The notes under the pieces: model-generated
Told to the model about the DNA's origin: nothing
Database searches by the model: none
The model's input: only the letters and a program-made list of their open reading frames with translations
Assembly: GCA_036924285.1 (NCBI GenBank)
Contig: JAYKYS010000005.1
Location: 3,100,001 to 3,164,000, forward strand
Direction: 5' to 3'
DNA length: 64,000 bases
From: Asterella californica
Taxonomy: Eukaryota > Streptophyta > Marchantiopsida > Marchantiales > Aytoniaceae
Position numbers and translations under genes: made by a program
Shown here: piece by piece, positions 22,525 through 32,267 of the stretch
Layout of the letters: each line of letters begins with the position of its first letter
How positions within the stretch are numbered: the first letter of the stretch is position 1

Positions 22525-23991
22525 TATGGCATCCGATTTTACGTGAAGGTTGTCCAGGAAAATGTGAAGTTCCTGGCTGTGGAGAATGTAGTGGATCAAA
22601 CGAAGACTTGCTAACAAAAAGAGTTGGACCAATGACATACATTTCGAACTCAAGTCCAAACAACGTCCTTGTACAAGCCTTTAGCTAAAGCTAGCCACCA
22701 CAAGCTGTACATAGCCAACTAGATTTCTAACAAACTCAAAAGGACGAAAACCGTAGCGAAGGAACCAAAAAAGACATATTTGGGAACTTCCTTCTTTCGT
22801 CAAATTGTCTTCAGATGTCGATAAGGCCTTCCTTCCTGACTCTGTTGGTCTCAAGAACTCCCAAATCCAACTCCCGACAGCCGAGATATCGTCAATTTTC
22901 AGTCACATGTGACCGAACTTCTAGAAACTCCTTCTTGAATCTTAGAATCACGCACACCGTCCAAACGAATCGCCTGATCTGATATTCGTCTTCTCCGATA
23001 GGTAGATCTAGCTACCTTGAACCCGGCGAGACTCCAAACAAGTTGTTTGGAGTTCTTCTCACGAAACCACACAAGAAATTTGGTCGAAAGAAGCAAAGAA
23101 TTGACGTAAATCGATCCCATGCGGCTCAAACTCGTTCATCACACCCAAACCAACAATCCAATCCACATACGGTCTTCTTCTATGCGTAGATGAAGACTCC
23201 TTGATTGCATAAGCACCAAAACAAAAAGCGTGGCTCACCGATCGCGAAGAACAACCCAATCTCAGACCGCATGCGACGAAAAACTGACGTAAACGCTTTC
23301 ATGCGAGCCAATTTCACCCAGAACTCTCAAATCGTCTGATGAAATTTTGTATTGTCTTCAATTTCTCGAAGAACTCGACGTTCTGATCTTGATGGATCCA
23401 AGGACTCCTGAATGATCTGAACGATCCAACTCTTCTTCACAGATCACTGAAGCACTCCAAATATCTTTTCTCAATTTCTCCCAAAACACACTCCTTGATC
23501 TGCCACTTCTTGAACCGTCTTAACCAGTGCGTAGCCTCCACAGATCCGAACCCAATGACGTCTTGCGCATTTGCATTGGATCTCCAAATCTCCCGAACCG
23601 TCCGTCGATCGGTCGTAGATGCAAACTACCTCTTTAAGCTATCCCCTTACGTCAGTCGCGTACGTGAAGGTTTTCACAAATAATAAACAAGCAGACTCCT
23701 TGTGTCTTTAGAATAGCGCCAGGAACCGCAAATACCCAGTTAGCAATAGTAAGCTAGAGCTTAGCTTGATTTTCTCATCTTCCAAGTTTCGTAACTTTAC
23801 CACTAGGCGTCCAAATGGAGTAGATGAAGTGCCCATGGAAAACTGACAATGAGCTCTACCAGTTGATGTAATGAAAGTGAAGATCTGAAGTTGTGCGAAA
23901 AACTCATTTTTAATCTTATGAACGTCTTTTCATCGAGAATGATAAATATCAAAAATAGATTTTTAGATAAGAGTCAGTCCACGACACGACA
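22525..23991 (-). mobile_element. LTR C, family 2, solo LTR in gag of element G
   Basis: On the minus strand it starts TGTCGTGTCGTGGACTGACT at 23991 and ends GGATGCCATA at 22525, 1467 bp. It is a shorter, more diverged family-2 LTR with about one tandem unit. GCGG flanks both ends. Deleting it with one GCGG joins LTE-R to IELMEEK in the gag frame, with no loss of host sequence. No internal region is present. Confidence 0.85.
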
Positions 23992-24229
23992 CCGCTCAGT
24001 CAAACCAAAGACAACCACCAACGTTGGAGTGATGTCTCTAAGGAGAGTCGCATCTCTAACTCTCTAACGCAACTCTCGGTGTAGTATTTCATTCCAAAAT
24101 TAGACTACATGTGCTTTCGTCACCCCTTGAGTAACGCTGATCAACCGCCTCATGCGAGTAAAAGCCTCGCGTGGACTTTCTTCAATCTTCCGCTGGAACT
24201 CATGTAGACTCCTCAACTTGTCGATCCGT
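23992..24229 (-). pseudogene. Gag fragment of element G between LTRs B and C
   Basis: The minus strand reads IDKLRSLHEFQRKIEESPRE, FTRMRRLISVTQGVTKAHVV, a stop, then LLRDITPTLVVVFGLTER. It joins KNYQGVR (upstream, past LTR B) and IELMEEK (downstream, past LTR C). It is the capsid-like gag region, with stops showing decay. Confidence 0.8.
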
Positions 24230-26275
24230 TGTCGCGTCGGACGTTTTGCGTGAAGGATGTCCAGGAAAACACGAGGTTCCTGGCTGTGGAGATATTGTGT
24301 GTTGAAACAGAGACAAGACAGAGAAAAACAACCACGAAAACGAATGCTGCGATATATACACTCCAAATATATGTACACTGCCGGTTCTTTCTCCTAAGAG
24401 CACAGAATTGAAAAACAGACCAGAGCGGTCCGTAACCTGCTTCAAAAGCCCCTGAAAACAACCCTTGAATCGCAACCCTGACCCAAACCCACCGAAGCGT
24501 AGCTCAAAGCAAGAGAAACTTCTCTTTGCTAACAAACAGAGCCACAGCAGTATCACAAGATCCAAACCCAAGTCCAAACCACATCCATGTATAAGCTCTT
24601 AGCTAAAGCTAGCTACCACAAGCTGTATACAGCCAACCAGAACTCTAACGAACTCAAAAGAGCAAAACTCGTAGCGAAGAAACCGAAAAAGACATATCTG
24701 TGGACTTCCTCCTTTCGCTGAACGGACTTCAGATGTCGATAGGGTCTCCTCTGCTGACTCCGTTAACCCAAGAAACCTTCAGATCCGACTCCTGATAGCC
24801 GAGGTATCGCTGATTTTCGGTCGCAGGTGACCGAACCTTCAAAAACTGCTCCCTGCGGCTTAAAACCGCACACCACGCACAAACGGATCGCCTAAACTGA
24901 TATCCGTCTTCTCTGGTAGGTAGATCTAGCTAAGAACCGCAGCCCTGCACCCTGAACCCAACAAGACTCCAAACAAGTCGTTTGGAGTTCCCCTTGCAAA
25001 ACCACGCAAGAAATTCGGTCGCAGGTTGCAAAAAACTGACGTAAACCGGCTCCCTGCGGCTCAAACTTGCTCACCACACCCAAACCAACAATCCAATCCA
25101 CGTATAGTCTTCTCCTATGAGTAGATGAAGACTCCCTGATCGCGTAGGCACCAGAACGAAGAGCTTGGCTCACCTATCGCGAAGAACAGCCCAACCTCAA
25201 GTCGCAGGTGAACGAAAATCTGATGTAAGCGCTTCCCTGCGAGCCAATTTCACTCATAACTTCCAAACCGTCCGATGAAAACTGGTATCGTCTTCAATTT
25301 CCTGTAGAACTCGGTGTTCTGATCTCGTTGGATCCAAGGACAGCAAGTTTGGACTCCGGAACGGCCCGAACGGTCCAACTCTCCTTCACAGGTAACTGAA
25401 AACTCCAAATCTGCCTCCTGCGTCTCAATTTCACTCAGTACGCACTCCCCGATCCCTCTCTTCCCAAACCGTTTGAACCAGTGCGTAGCCTGCACAGATC
25501 TGAACCCAACGACGCCTTGCGCGCTTGCATTGGACTCCTAAATCTCCCGAACCATCCGTTGACAGGTCGCAGGCGCAAGCTAGCCCCTTAAGCACCCCCC
25601 TTGCAACAGTCTCTGTACGTACAATTCTCTCCTGAATACCTGAATAAATAAGAAGCAGGCCCCTTGCGTCTTTCATATAACGCCTGAAGCGCTAAATACC
25701 CAGTCAGCAAGTAACCAGGAGCCTAGCTTGATTTTACCTTCTTTCGAATCGCATAACTTCTTCTCTGGATGTCCAAACGAAATAGACAAGATGCCCATGG
25801 AATGCTGACAACGAGCTCTACCCATCTATGTGATGAAAGTGAAGATCTGAAGTTGCGCCAAAAGCCCGTAAGCTGGGGTCTAGCTTGTTTTCTCCATCTT
25901 TCGAGTCCTGTAACTTCTCCACTAGGCGCCCAAACGAAGTAGACAAAGTGCCTATGGAAAGCTGACAAGGAGCTCTACCATCTATGCGATGAAAACAAAG
26001 ATCCGAAATGGTGCCAAAAACCCGTAAGCTGGGGCCTAGCTTGTTTTCTCCATCTTTCGAGTCCTGTAACTTCTCCACTAGGCGTCCAAACGAAGTAGAC
26101 AAAGTGCCTATGGAAAGCTGACAAGGAGCTCTACCCATCTATGCGATGAAAATGGAGATCTGAGATTGTGCCAAAAACCGGTAAGCTGGGGCCTAGCTTG
26201 TCTTCTCATGAGTGTCTTTGGAGCGACAAGCATCGAAGTTTGAATTTCATGTAAGAGCCGGTCCACGACACGACA
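24230..26275 (-). mobile_element. LTR B, family 2, solo LTR in gag of element G
   Basis: On the minus strand it starts TGTCGTGTCGTGGACCGGCT at 26275 and ends GTCCGACGCGACA at 24230, 2046 bp. It is highly similar to LTR A. ACGG flanks both ends (26276-26279 and 24226-24229). Removing it with one ACGG joins NYQGVR to IDKLRS in the gag frame. No internal region remains. A TATATA promoter candidate lies near 24353. Confidence 0.88.
25730..26230 (-). repeat. About 157-bp tandem repeat inside LTR B
   Basis: Unit starts (AGCTGGGGYC) lie at 25871, 26027 and 26184, giving periods of 156 and 157 bp, with a degenerate further unit near 25720. They are the same units as in LTR A. Confidence 0.82.
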
Positions 26276-27140
26276 CCGTACACCTTGATAGTTCTTCCTC
26301 AAACACTAGAAGAACTGAACCACATGGTTAAACCCTGGTGGTATCTCGCTCATAGTACCGCTTGCTCCACTACTAGTTGATAGTAGGTATTCCATCACTC
26401 GTGGATGTATCACTACTACTGGCACTCGAACTCGTAGGTGCTATGCCTCTCAAAATTACGTCAGTAGTGATAAAAACATAGTTGAGAGACCAATGTTGTC
26501 TCCACAACTCAATCTCCACATTGTGGTCCCGCTTGAACTCATGATAATTGTTCATAGGCAGTCCCTCCAAGTGTTGGAACCCTTCATGGTTATTCACACG
26601 CCATGAAGGGTGTGAACAACTATGAGTTTCGCATCTGCTGCAGATCGCACCAACTGTCGAACTACTGGATGAAGTCATCCAACTCATACCTACCGTATCC
26701 GAGTATCATCGAGGCTCCTTCATGATCCCGTAGATCTCTTTCATGTCTCACAACAATTGTGTGATGACACTATGTGTACTTCCAACCACGTCCTCACGTG
26801 AATCGATGTCCTCCGTCCATGAGACCGGTGCTACTGGTTGATATCTCATACCACTCAGTGTGAATCCACTGCTTAATGTAGTTGAATCTCTGCCGGAACC
26901 TCCGTGGACCTCCGTGATGACAATCCCATGTCAGTCGCAAACACTAAGCTCTAAGCACTAACCTCATCACCACACGTGACCTCAACCTGCCTAACCCGGT
27001 TCCTACTGAGCTCACCTTATCTGCCATCATCACAGGTAGCCTCTCACTGTCTGTTGATCGCAAGTCCAACCTCATCGTGAGAAAAACAGAGATAGTCTGA
27101 TTGATCCCCAACTCCAACCTTACTACCGACATCACACTGG
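26276..27140 (-). pseudogene. Gag N-terminal part of element G
   Basis: On the minus strand an open frame over 26687-26373 gives a Ser-rich N-terminus followed by WRVNNHEGFQHLEGLPMNNY. Immediately beside LTR B is PPGFNHVVQFF, a stop, then CLRKNYQGVR. This is the 5' portion of the old gypsy element whose later parts lie at 24229, 22524 and 15314. Frames are broken. The 5' LTR of this element was not identified. Confidence 0.65.
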
Positions 27141-27600
27141 AGTAAACTCACTCCAGAAATCAAGCACCAACACAAGCAAACGTAGTGCATAAATAGAAAT
27201 TAGAATATGGAGGAACTCCAATCACAAGAAGTCCAAATGATAATCCTCTACACTCAAACATGCATAAAAGATAAACCCAGTCTCATCTGGACTGATGTCT
27301 CTTCTTCGATGACCACATGTACAAATATATGACCACCAGCTGTCATAACATGTATCTAAGATCACTAACTAGATGTCCACACCTTTAGTAGCTCCAAAAG
27401 TATCTACGTGATAGCTCTACTAGCTCATCCAAGACAACTGCCACCAACTGTCTCTATACTACGATATAAACAAACGCTATCACAACGACACTTCCCTCTA
27501 GTACTATGGGGTCGCCCTACCATTCCTCTAGGAACGTGCAAAATGATCTCTTACTATCTTAAACAAATTGATAAATACTTGCACGCATCCCTAAAAGACA
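27141..27600. other. No recognisable feature
   Basis: This is AT-rich sequence with only a short open frame (27408-27644) lacking any family signal. It may be leader or LTR of element G, but I cannot show it. Confidence 0.4.
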
Positions 27601-27603
27601 CCA

Positions 27604-27690
27604 AAAGCTATTGGTCTAGTGGTAAAGCCAAAGCTAAGAGCTAGTAGTTAAGCACATTCTTCAAGAATAGTGTTGGGATGGGTGACTTGG
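27604..27690 (+). repeat. 5S-rRNA-like / tRNA-like SINE candidate
   Basis: TAGTAGTTAAGCAC (27642-27655) and GTTGGGATGGGTGAC (27672-27686) resemble the A-box and C-box parts of the internal 5S rRNA promoter, with plausible spacing. A tRNA-like A-box stretch (TTGGTCTAGTGGTAAAGC, 27611-27628) lies just upstream. The 5' half of 5S rRNA is not present, so it is not a functional 5S gene. A 5S-derived or composite SINE head is the best reading. Confidence 0.4.
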
Positions 27691-27699
27691 TTCTACTCA

Positions 27700-29850
27700 C
27701 TCCCACACCACTGAAATTGAGCTAAGCTCATGCACACCAACAAGCTGGCTTGCTGGCTCAGACTCGGGCTCCGCCTCCGCCTCCGCACTCACGCATCTCA
27801 GCTCCTCGAAACCTCTAAACCTCTAAACGCCTTCTAACACGTGTTCCACACCTCAACACTCCCGCTCACTCTCTGCTTGGAATAGAGTAGAAACTCGGAC
27901 TAAACGTCTCCTAACACGCGCTCCACTCGGACAAACGCGCACAGGAAGGAAACACACTCCAAACATCACTTCAAAAGGTCAAAAATCCGCCAAAGAGGGT
28001 CGAAATCTGCCAAAGATACTTGCACGAGCGGATTTACGTTAGAATTTGGACCACCGACAATCTTCTTTTTCTTGTATCGCCCTAGATACTAAATCGGATG
28101 ATTTTTGATGCGTTAGAATCATCCTCTCAGAGTGCACCTACTGCACTCATCGTCATCAAAAACTGCTGACCCACGCCTACCCGACGTCCGCCGACGTATT
28201 TCCGCCGATCTCAAATTGACCTTAAAAACTTATCACGGGAAATTTAGCAGCGTTTCCACACTACCTCACCACAAATTTGACCAAGAATAGGTCCAAACAC
28301 TACTAATCCACACAGCAATCAACCACACAACCAAAAAGAATCACTCGACGCACGCGTGCACCTGCAAATCGAAGGTATCAATGATCTGCCCACTCCATAG
28401 ATATCATCGACACAAATTCGCGACCTGAAAGCTTTGAATCAGACCTCGCGAATTTAGTTCTACGATGTGTACTCATTCCATCATGCCAACTGACACTAAA
28501 CAAACACTAAAGTCGAGCCAAATCCACTCTATGCATCAGAGAATTCAGATTACGCTCAACAAGACTATCCACCATAGCCAGGAGTTTGAAGGCTCAACTC
28601 GAAGAACTAAAGCCTACAAGCCCTACCTGCGAAGTATACCCCTAGTGGGGTTAGCCCAAGAACTCGTCTTAACGGCACTAACGGTCCTACCGAGACTAGT
28701 CACTACGCACTCGGCCAACCTAGCCGAGGTGCTAAACTGACGTGATAATTCTTCTCACATTTGGATTAGGTTAACAACATAGAGCGTTCAAGATTTTATT
28801 TCCTCGACGACTTGCAGGAACTGTCAAACACTAGCTCGTGTATCGACTTGACCAACTTCTAAACCTAACACTTGTGCTCAAATTTCTCTTGTTCAATTTT
28901 TGGTAAAATCACGAACGTATATTTTTCCATCCCGCTTCTCTTTCCTCATCTTTTCGATAAAAAGTTGATGAATGTAATTCCAACGTCGTAACAAGGATAA
29001 CATGTTTATTGCTTCGACCACTACATGGTATCAAATATGTCCAGTCATGGAGGCTTAGTCTAGGTTTGTTTCTGATCCTCATCATGCTCTCTCTCTAGCT
29101 AAAGTGGTTACTTCAACATCGACTAGGATAATTTCTCAAGCGTGAGATTTTAGGATGTTGTTTCTTGCTCCCTGCACTTGTTTTGCTCGCACATTGTTGT
29201 CGTATTATTTACTTGAAAGTTGTGTCTAGGAATATGCAGCGTATTTGGCTATAGACGTAGTAGTGCGATAAACAACCAATAACGCACGAGTGAAGTGAAA
29301 CAACAAATTCTGATCTCTATCCAATTTATTACGTCTTGATATATACAAAGTTTTATAAATAAATTTTAGAAGTATGTGAAATACGCACAAGTATCCAAAC
29401 CATAAACTCTATGAACACAGATGTGCAGCTCCCAAAAACCTCTATCCAGCTGTACCCAAACGGACTTCTCCAGCCAAAGTTACGACGAACTAAAGTTTCT
29501 GATTTTTCTTGTCAAAAAAGTTCTCCGATTGTTTCCCAAACCTTGAATGTGTCACTTGAAGATGTACTTGGTAAAACATTATCAATATAATGAAATCATA
29601 AAAAGAATAACTCTTAAGCTTCACAATAACGCACATGGCAGATATTGTCTCAGCATTTTTTATCTCTCTACTTGTGCTCATCGGGGTTCAACTCAATAGA
29701 AAAAGCAACAATGTTTGACTAAATTTCGTCCGAATTGTGGAACTTCACAGACTAGATCGCTATCACTTCTGGAGGAGTGGGTCCTCGAGTATGAAAATCA
29801 TAGAATATATAGTACCTAGAGCTCAACAACACTTAGCACCAACTTGTGTA
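27700..29850. other. Gene-poor interval
   Basis: I see no coding family here. The short plus frame at 28465-28740 has no recognisable motif. The segment 27770-27790 is a CTCCGC-rich simple stretch. GC content falls after 28.8 kb. Confidence 0.4.
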
Positions 29851-29855
29851 CATAA

Positions 29856-29914
29856 ACACATGCTTTTGTACTACACTAGTTTGAGGGAAACTAGTGTAGT
29901 ACAAAAGCATGTGT
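29856..29914. repeat. Perfect 27-bp inverted repeat with 5-nt loop
   Basis: The arms 29856-29882 and 29888-29914 are exact reverse complements (arm begins ACACATGCTTTTGTACTAC) around GAGGG. Transcripts of either strand would fold into a 27-bp perfect hairpin. It lies in gene-poor sequence with no flanking open frame of known type. Confidence 0.9.
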
Positions 29915-32267
29915 GCAATGCGGTTTATATCATTATTCTTGAGCTTAAGTCTCACACTTCAACACGAGGAAGCAAGGTCGTTTTACCGAGACGTAGTGCA
30001 ACCAAGTTTGGAACGAATTGTATTTCTGTGTTTAAACACTTTTGGTTAACTCTATATGATTTGTCACTTATATCTTCTCGTTTACATTGATTTAATCAAG
30101 GAATCATTTTGCATCTTGTGCGATACAAGAATTACTATATTTGAATAGCAAAGATAAGAAATTGGCAATAGCAATCGTCAACTAAGTCTCCAACCTCTAC
30201 CAAAAGTGTCATTACAACGCTTGTTAACATGGTCGGTTCGCAGCACTTTCCCCTTACATAAACCATTTGCCATTTTCCTTTTGTACTTTCCTGTGGTTTA
30301 TATGAGATAAATCATCTATCGTTTTCAATGCAACACTAACTAGGTTTGGAAAATTTACGAACCACTGTTCACGAGATAAACATACCACTGTTTGAACTCC
30401 CTTTAGATTTGATCAGTTGATAAACCATTGTTTGGGTTAGTGAGATTTACATGCCATTTTAGACAGTACATAAACCTATGGAGGGAATGGCTTATGTGAG
30501 ATAAACCATTTTCCGAATGCTCTGCCGAGGGAGTAGGTTATCGCAGACCATAATTCCTCGGCAAAGCCAGGAAGGATCATGGAACATGAACCATATGTGT
30601 CCTTTCTCCAATACTAACATACCTATTACCAACCAATGCAAGTTAGTGTCCTACCGAGCCAAAACAATGGCATATCAATATCTCGATCTTAAACCGAGCT
30701 TAAACTATGATTGTTAATTTCTTGAGCTGAAACGAACCTAAAATGTGGCATATTAATTTCCGAACCTAAACCGAGAACAAACTATAGTTTATTAGTTTTC
30801 CGAACCTAGACAGTGACCGTAGTGGAAATGATCGATAGAAATAAGGGCAAAATACGTTACACGATGGTCGTACAACGCGATTCAAAAGAGGCCCCTTACC
30901 CACCGGTGGCAGAAACCGCGTTCGAAAAGGGTTCATGTAACATGAACCTTTGAAGGGTAGATATTCCGCTTCACGCGTAAGGTATGTACAGCCACACCAG
31001 GCAGTGAGAACCACCCCATGATCGCACACCACGTGTACATGACTAGACACTGCTCCATACTTCCCTGACAATACATAAACTTCTCTGCGGCATGCAAGAA
31101 GCTACCGATTTCACTATGTTCCAAATTATCATCACCCGCTCGTACCTCCACTGACAAGTAGGTGACGATGGCCTTCCTCTGTTGATGTAGGTCAGGTGAC
31201 AACATCAAGTGGTATTAAATACGTACATACTAGTGCACAGAATCTGGATCTGCATTTACCAGAAATCTGTGCGTCTGATGTTGTCGACGACCAAGTGGGA
31301 GGCCAGGCCACACCTTCAATAGTTTGTGGATACTTGTATCCATCTCTCAGTTTGTGGATATATAATCATAGTTTATGATAAGCAAAAGTAGCTGAAGGAA
31401 GAAGTATTGCTCAGAGGTGATACAGCTAATTACATATTCAAGAGCAACCACCAGGTGCCTACGTACATAGTCGCATAATCGTCAAGTGAAAGACTTTCAC
31501 CCGACTTGGTTTGGTCTCAGAATAGCCCGACATAAAGATAACATAGACCGCACGTGCAGCAACTAAAAAGGCAACCTGAACGACCTCCACAAAAGTTTCA
31601 TTATACCATAGGTCATAAAAGACCTCTCAAGAACCTTAGAGAATCAACTATGAGACCACAATGTTATGTCTTCCAGGAGAACCTTAACCATATGACCCAA
31701 TTCAAACGTGGGTAGTCGCAACCTACAACGCAGATGAGTCTGGTCAATTCTATCTTGCTGTTCTGAACTACAGTTCACCTATGCCGTTAGTACTGTGTGT
31801 GACAAAATTCCCTACAATTTACATCTAAACTGAAGCTGACTAACCATAAATTATGGTACGCTACGAAGGTGGCCGACACTCCAATGCCAGGACTTCTGGT
31901 GTTACTGGTTTGTAATGTGTACCATTGAGACCTGAAAGTGAACCCGATCAACGTTTAAGGGCGCATAGCCTTCTATTTCTTACTCTCTTGCAATATCTAG
32001 TTCCCGAACTTTCTTGTGACAAAATTCACCAACAAAGCCTTAACGCGAAGCACCACAAACAGTCCGCATCAAGATGGAGAACATACAAATTACCCTCTTG
32101 AACACTGATCATCCCTTTCTCGGAAGCAACCATGATCGCCCGAACACTCCCTTTGATAGCAAATCTTGCGGACTATGTAACTTTCACTGCCAACACTAAA
32201 CCCTTGGTCTGCATGAACGACTGATGGCAAGAAGAGAACTACGTCGACGAATGGTGTGTGATCTCAC
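29915..32267. other. Downstream flank of the helicase gene
   Basis: No confident gene is seen. AAACCATT- and GAACCTAAACCGAG-type degenerate repeats occur at 30240-30790. The last coding exon and 3' UTR of the helicase gene are expected here on the minus strand. One weak candidate is 31664-31722 (minus): phase-compatible, AG acceptor, ends in TAA, with a LNWV stretch that only loosely recalls the family C-terminus. Confidence 0.35.

Noticed and set aside
32230..32267. Unspliced end of exon 31 giving [10 protein letters not shown] then stop
   Set aside because: A good GTGAGA donor is present and the tail does not resemble the conserved C-terminus.
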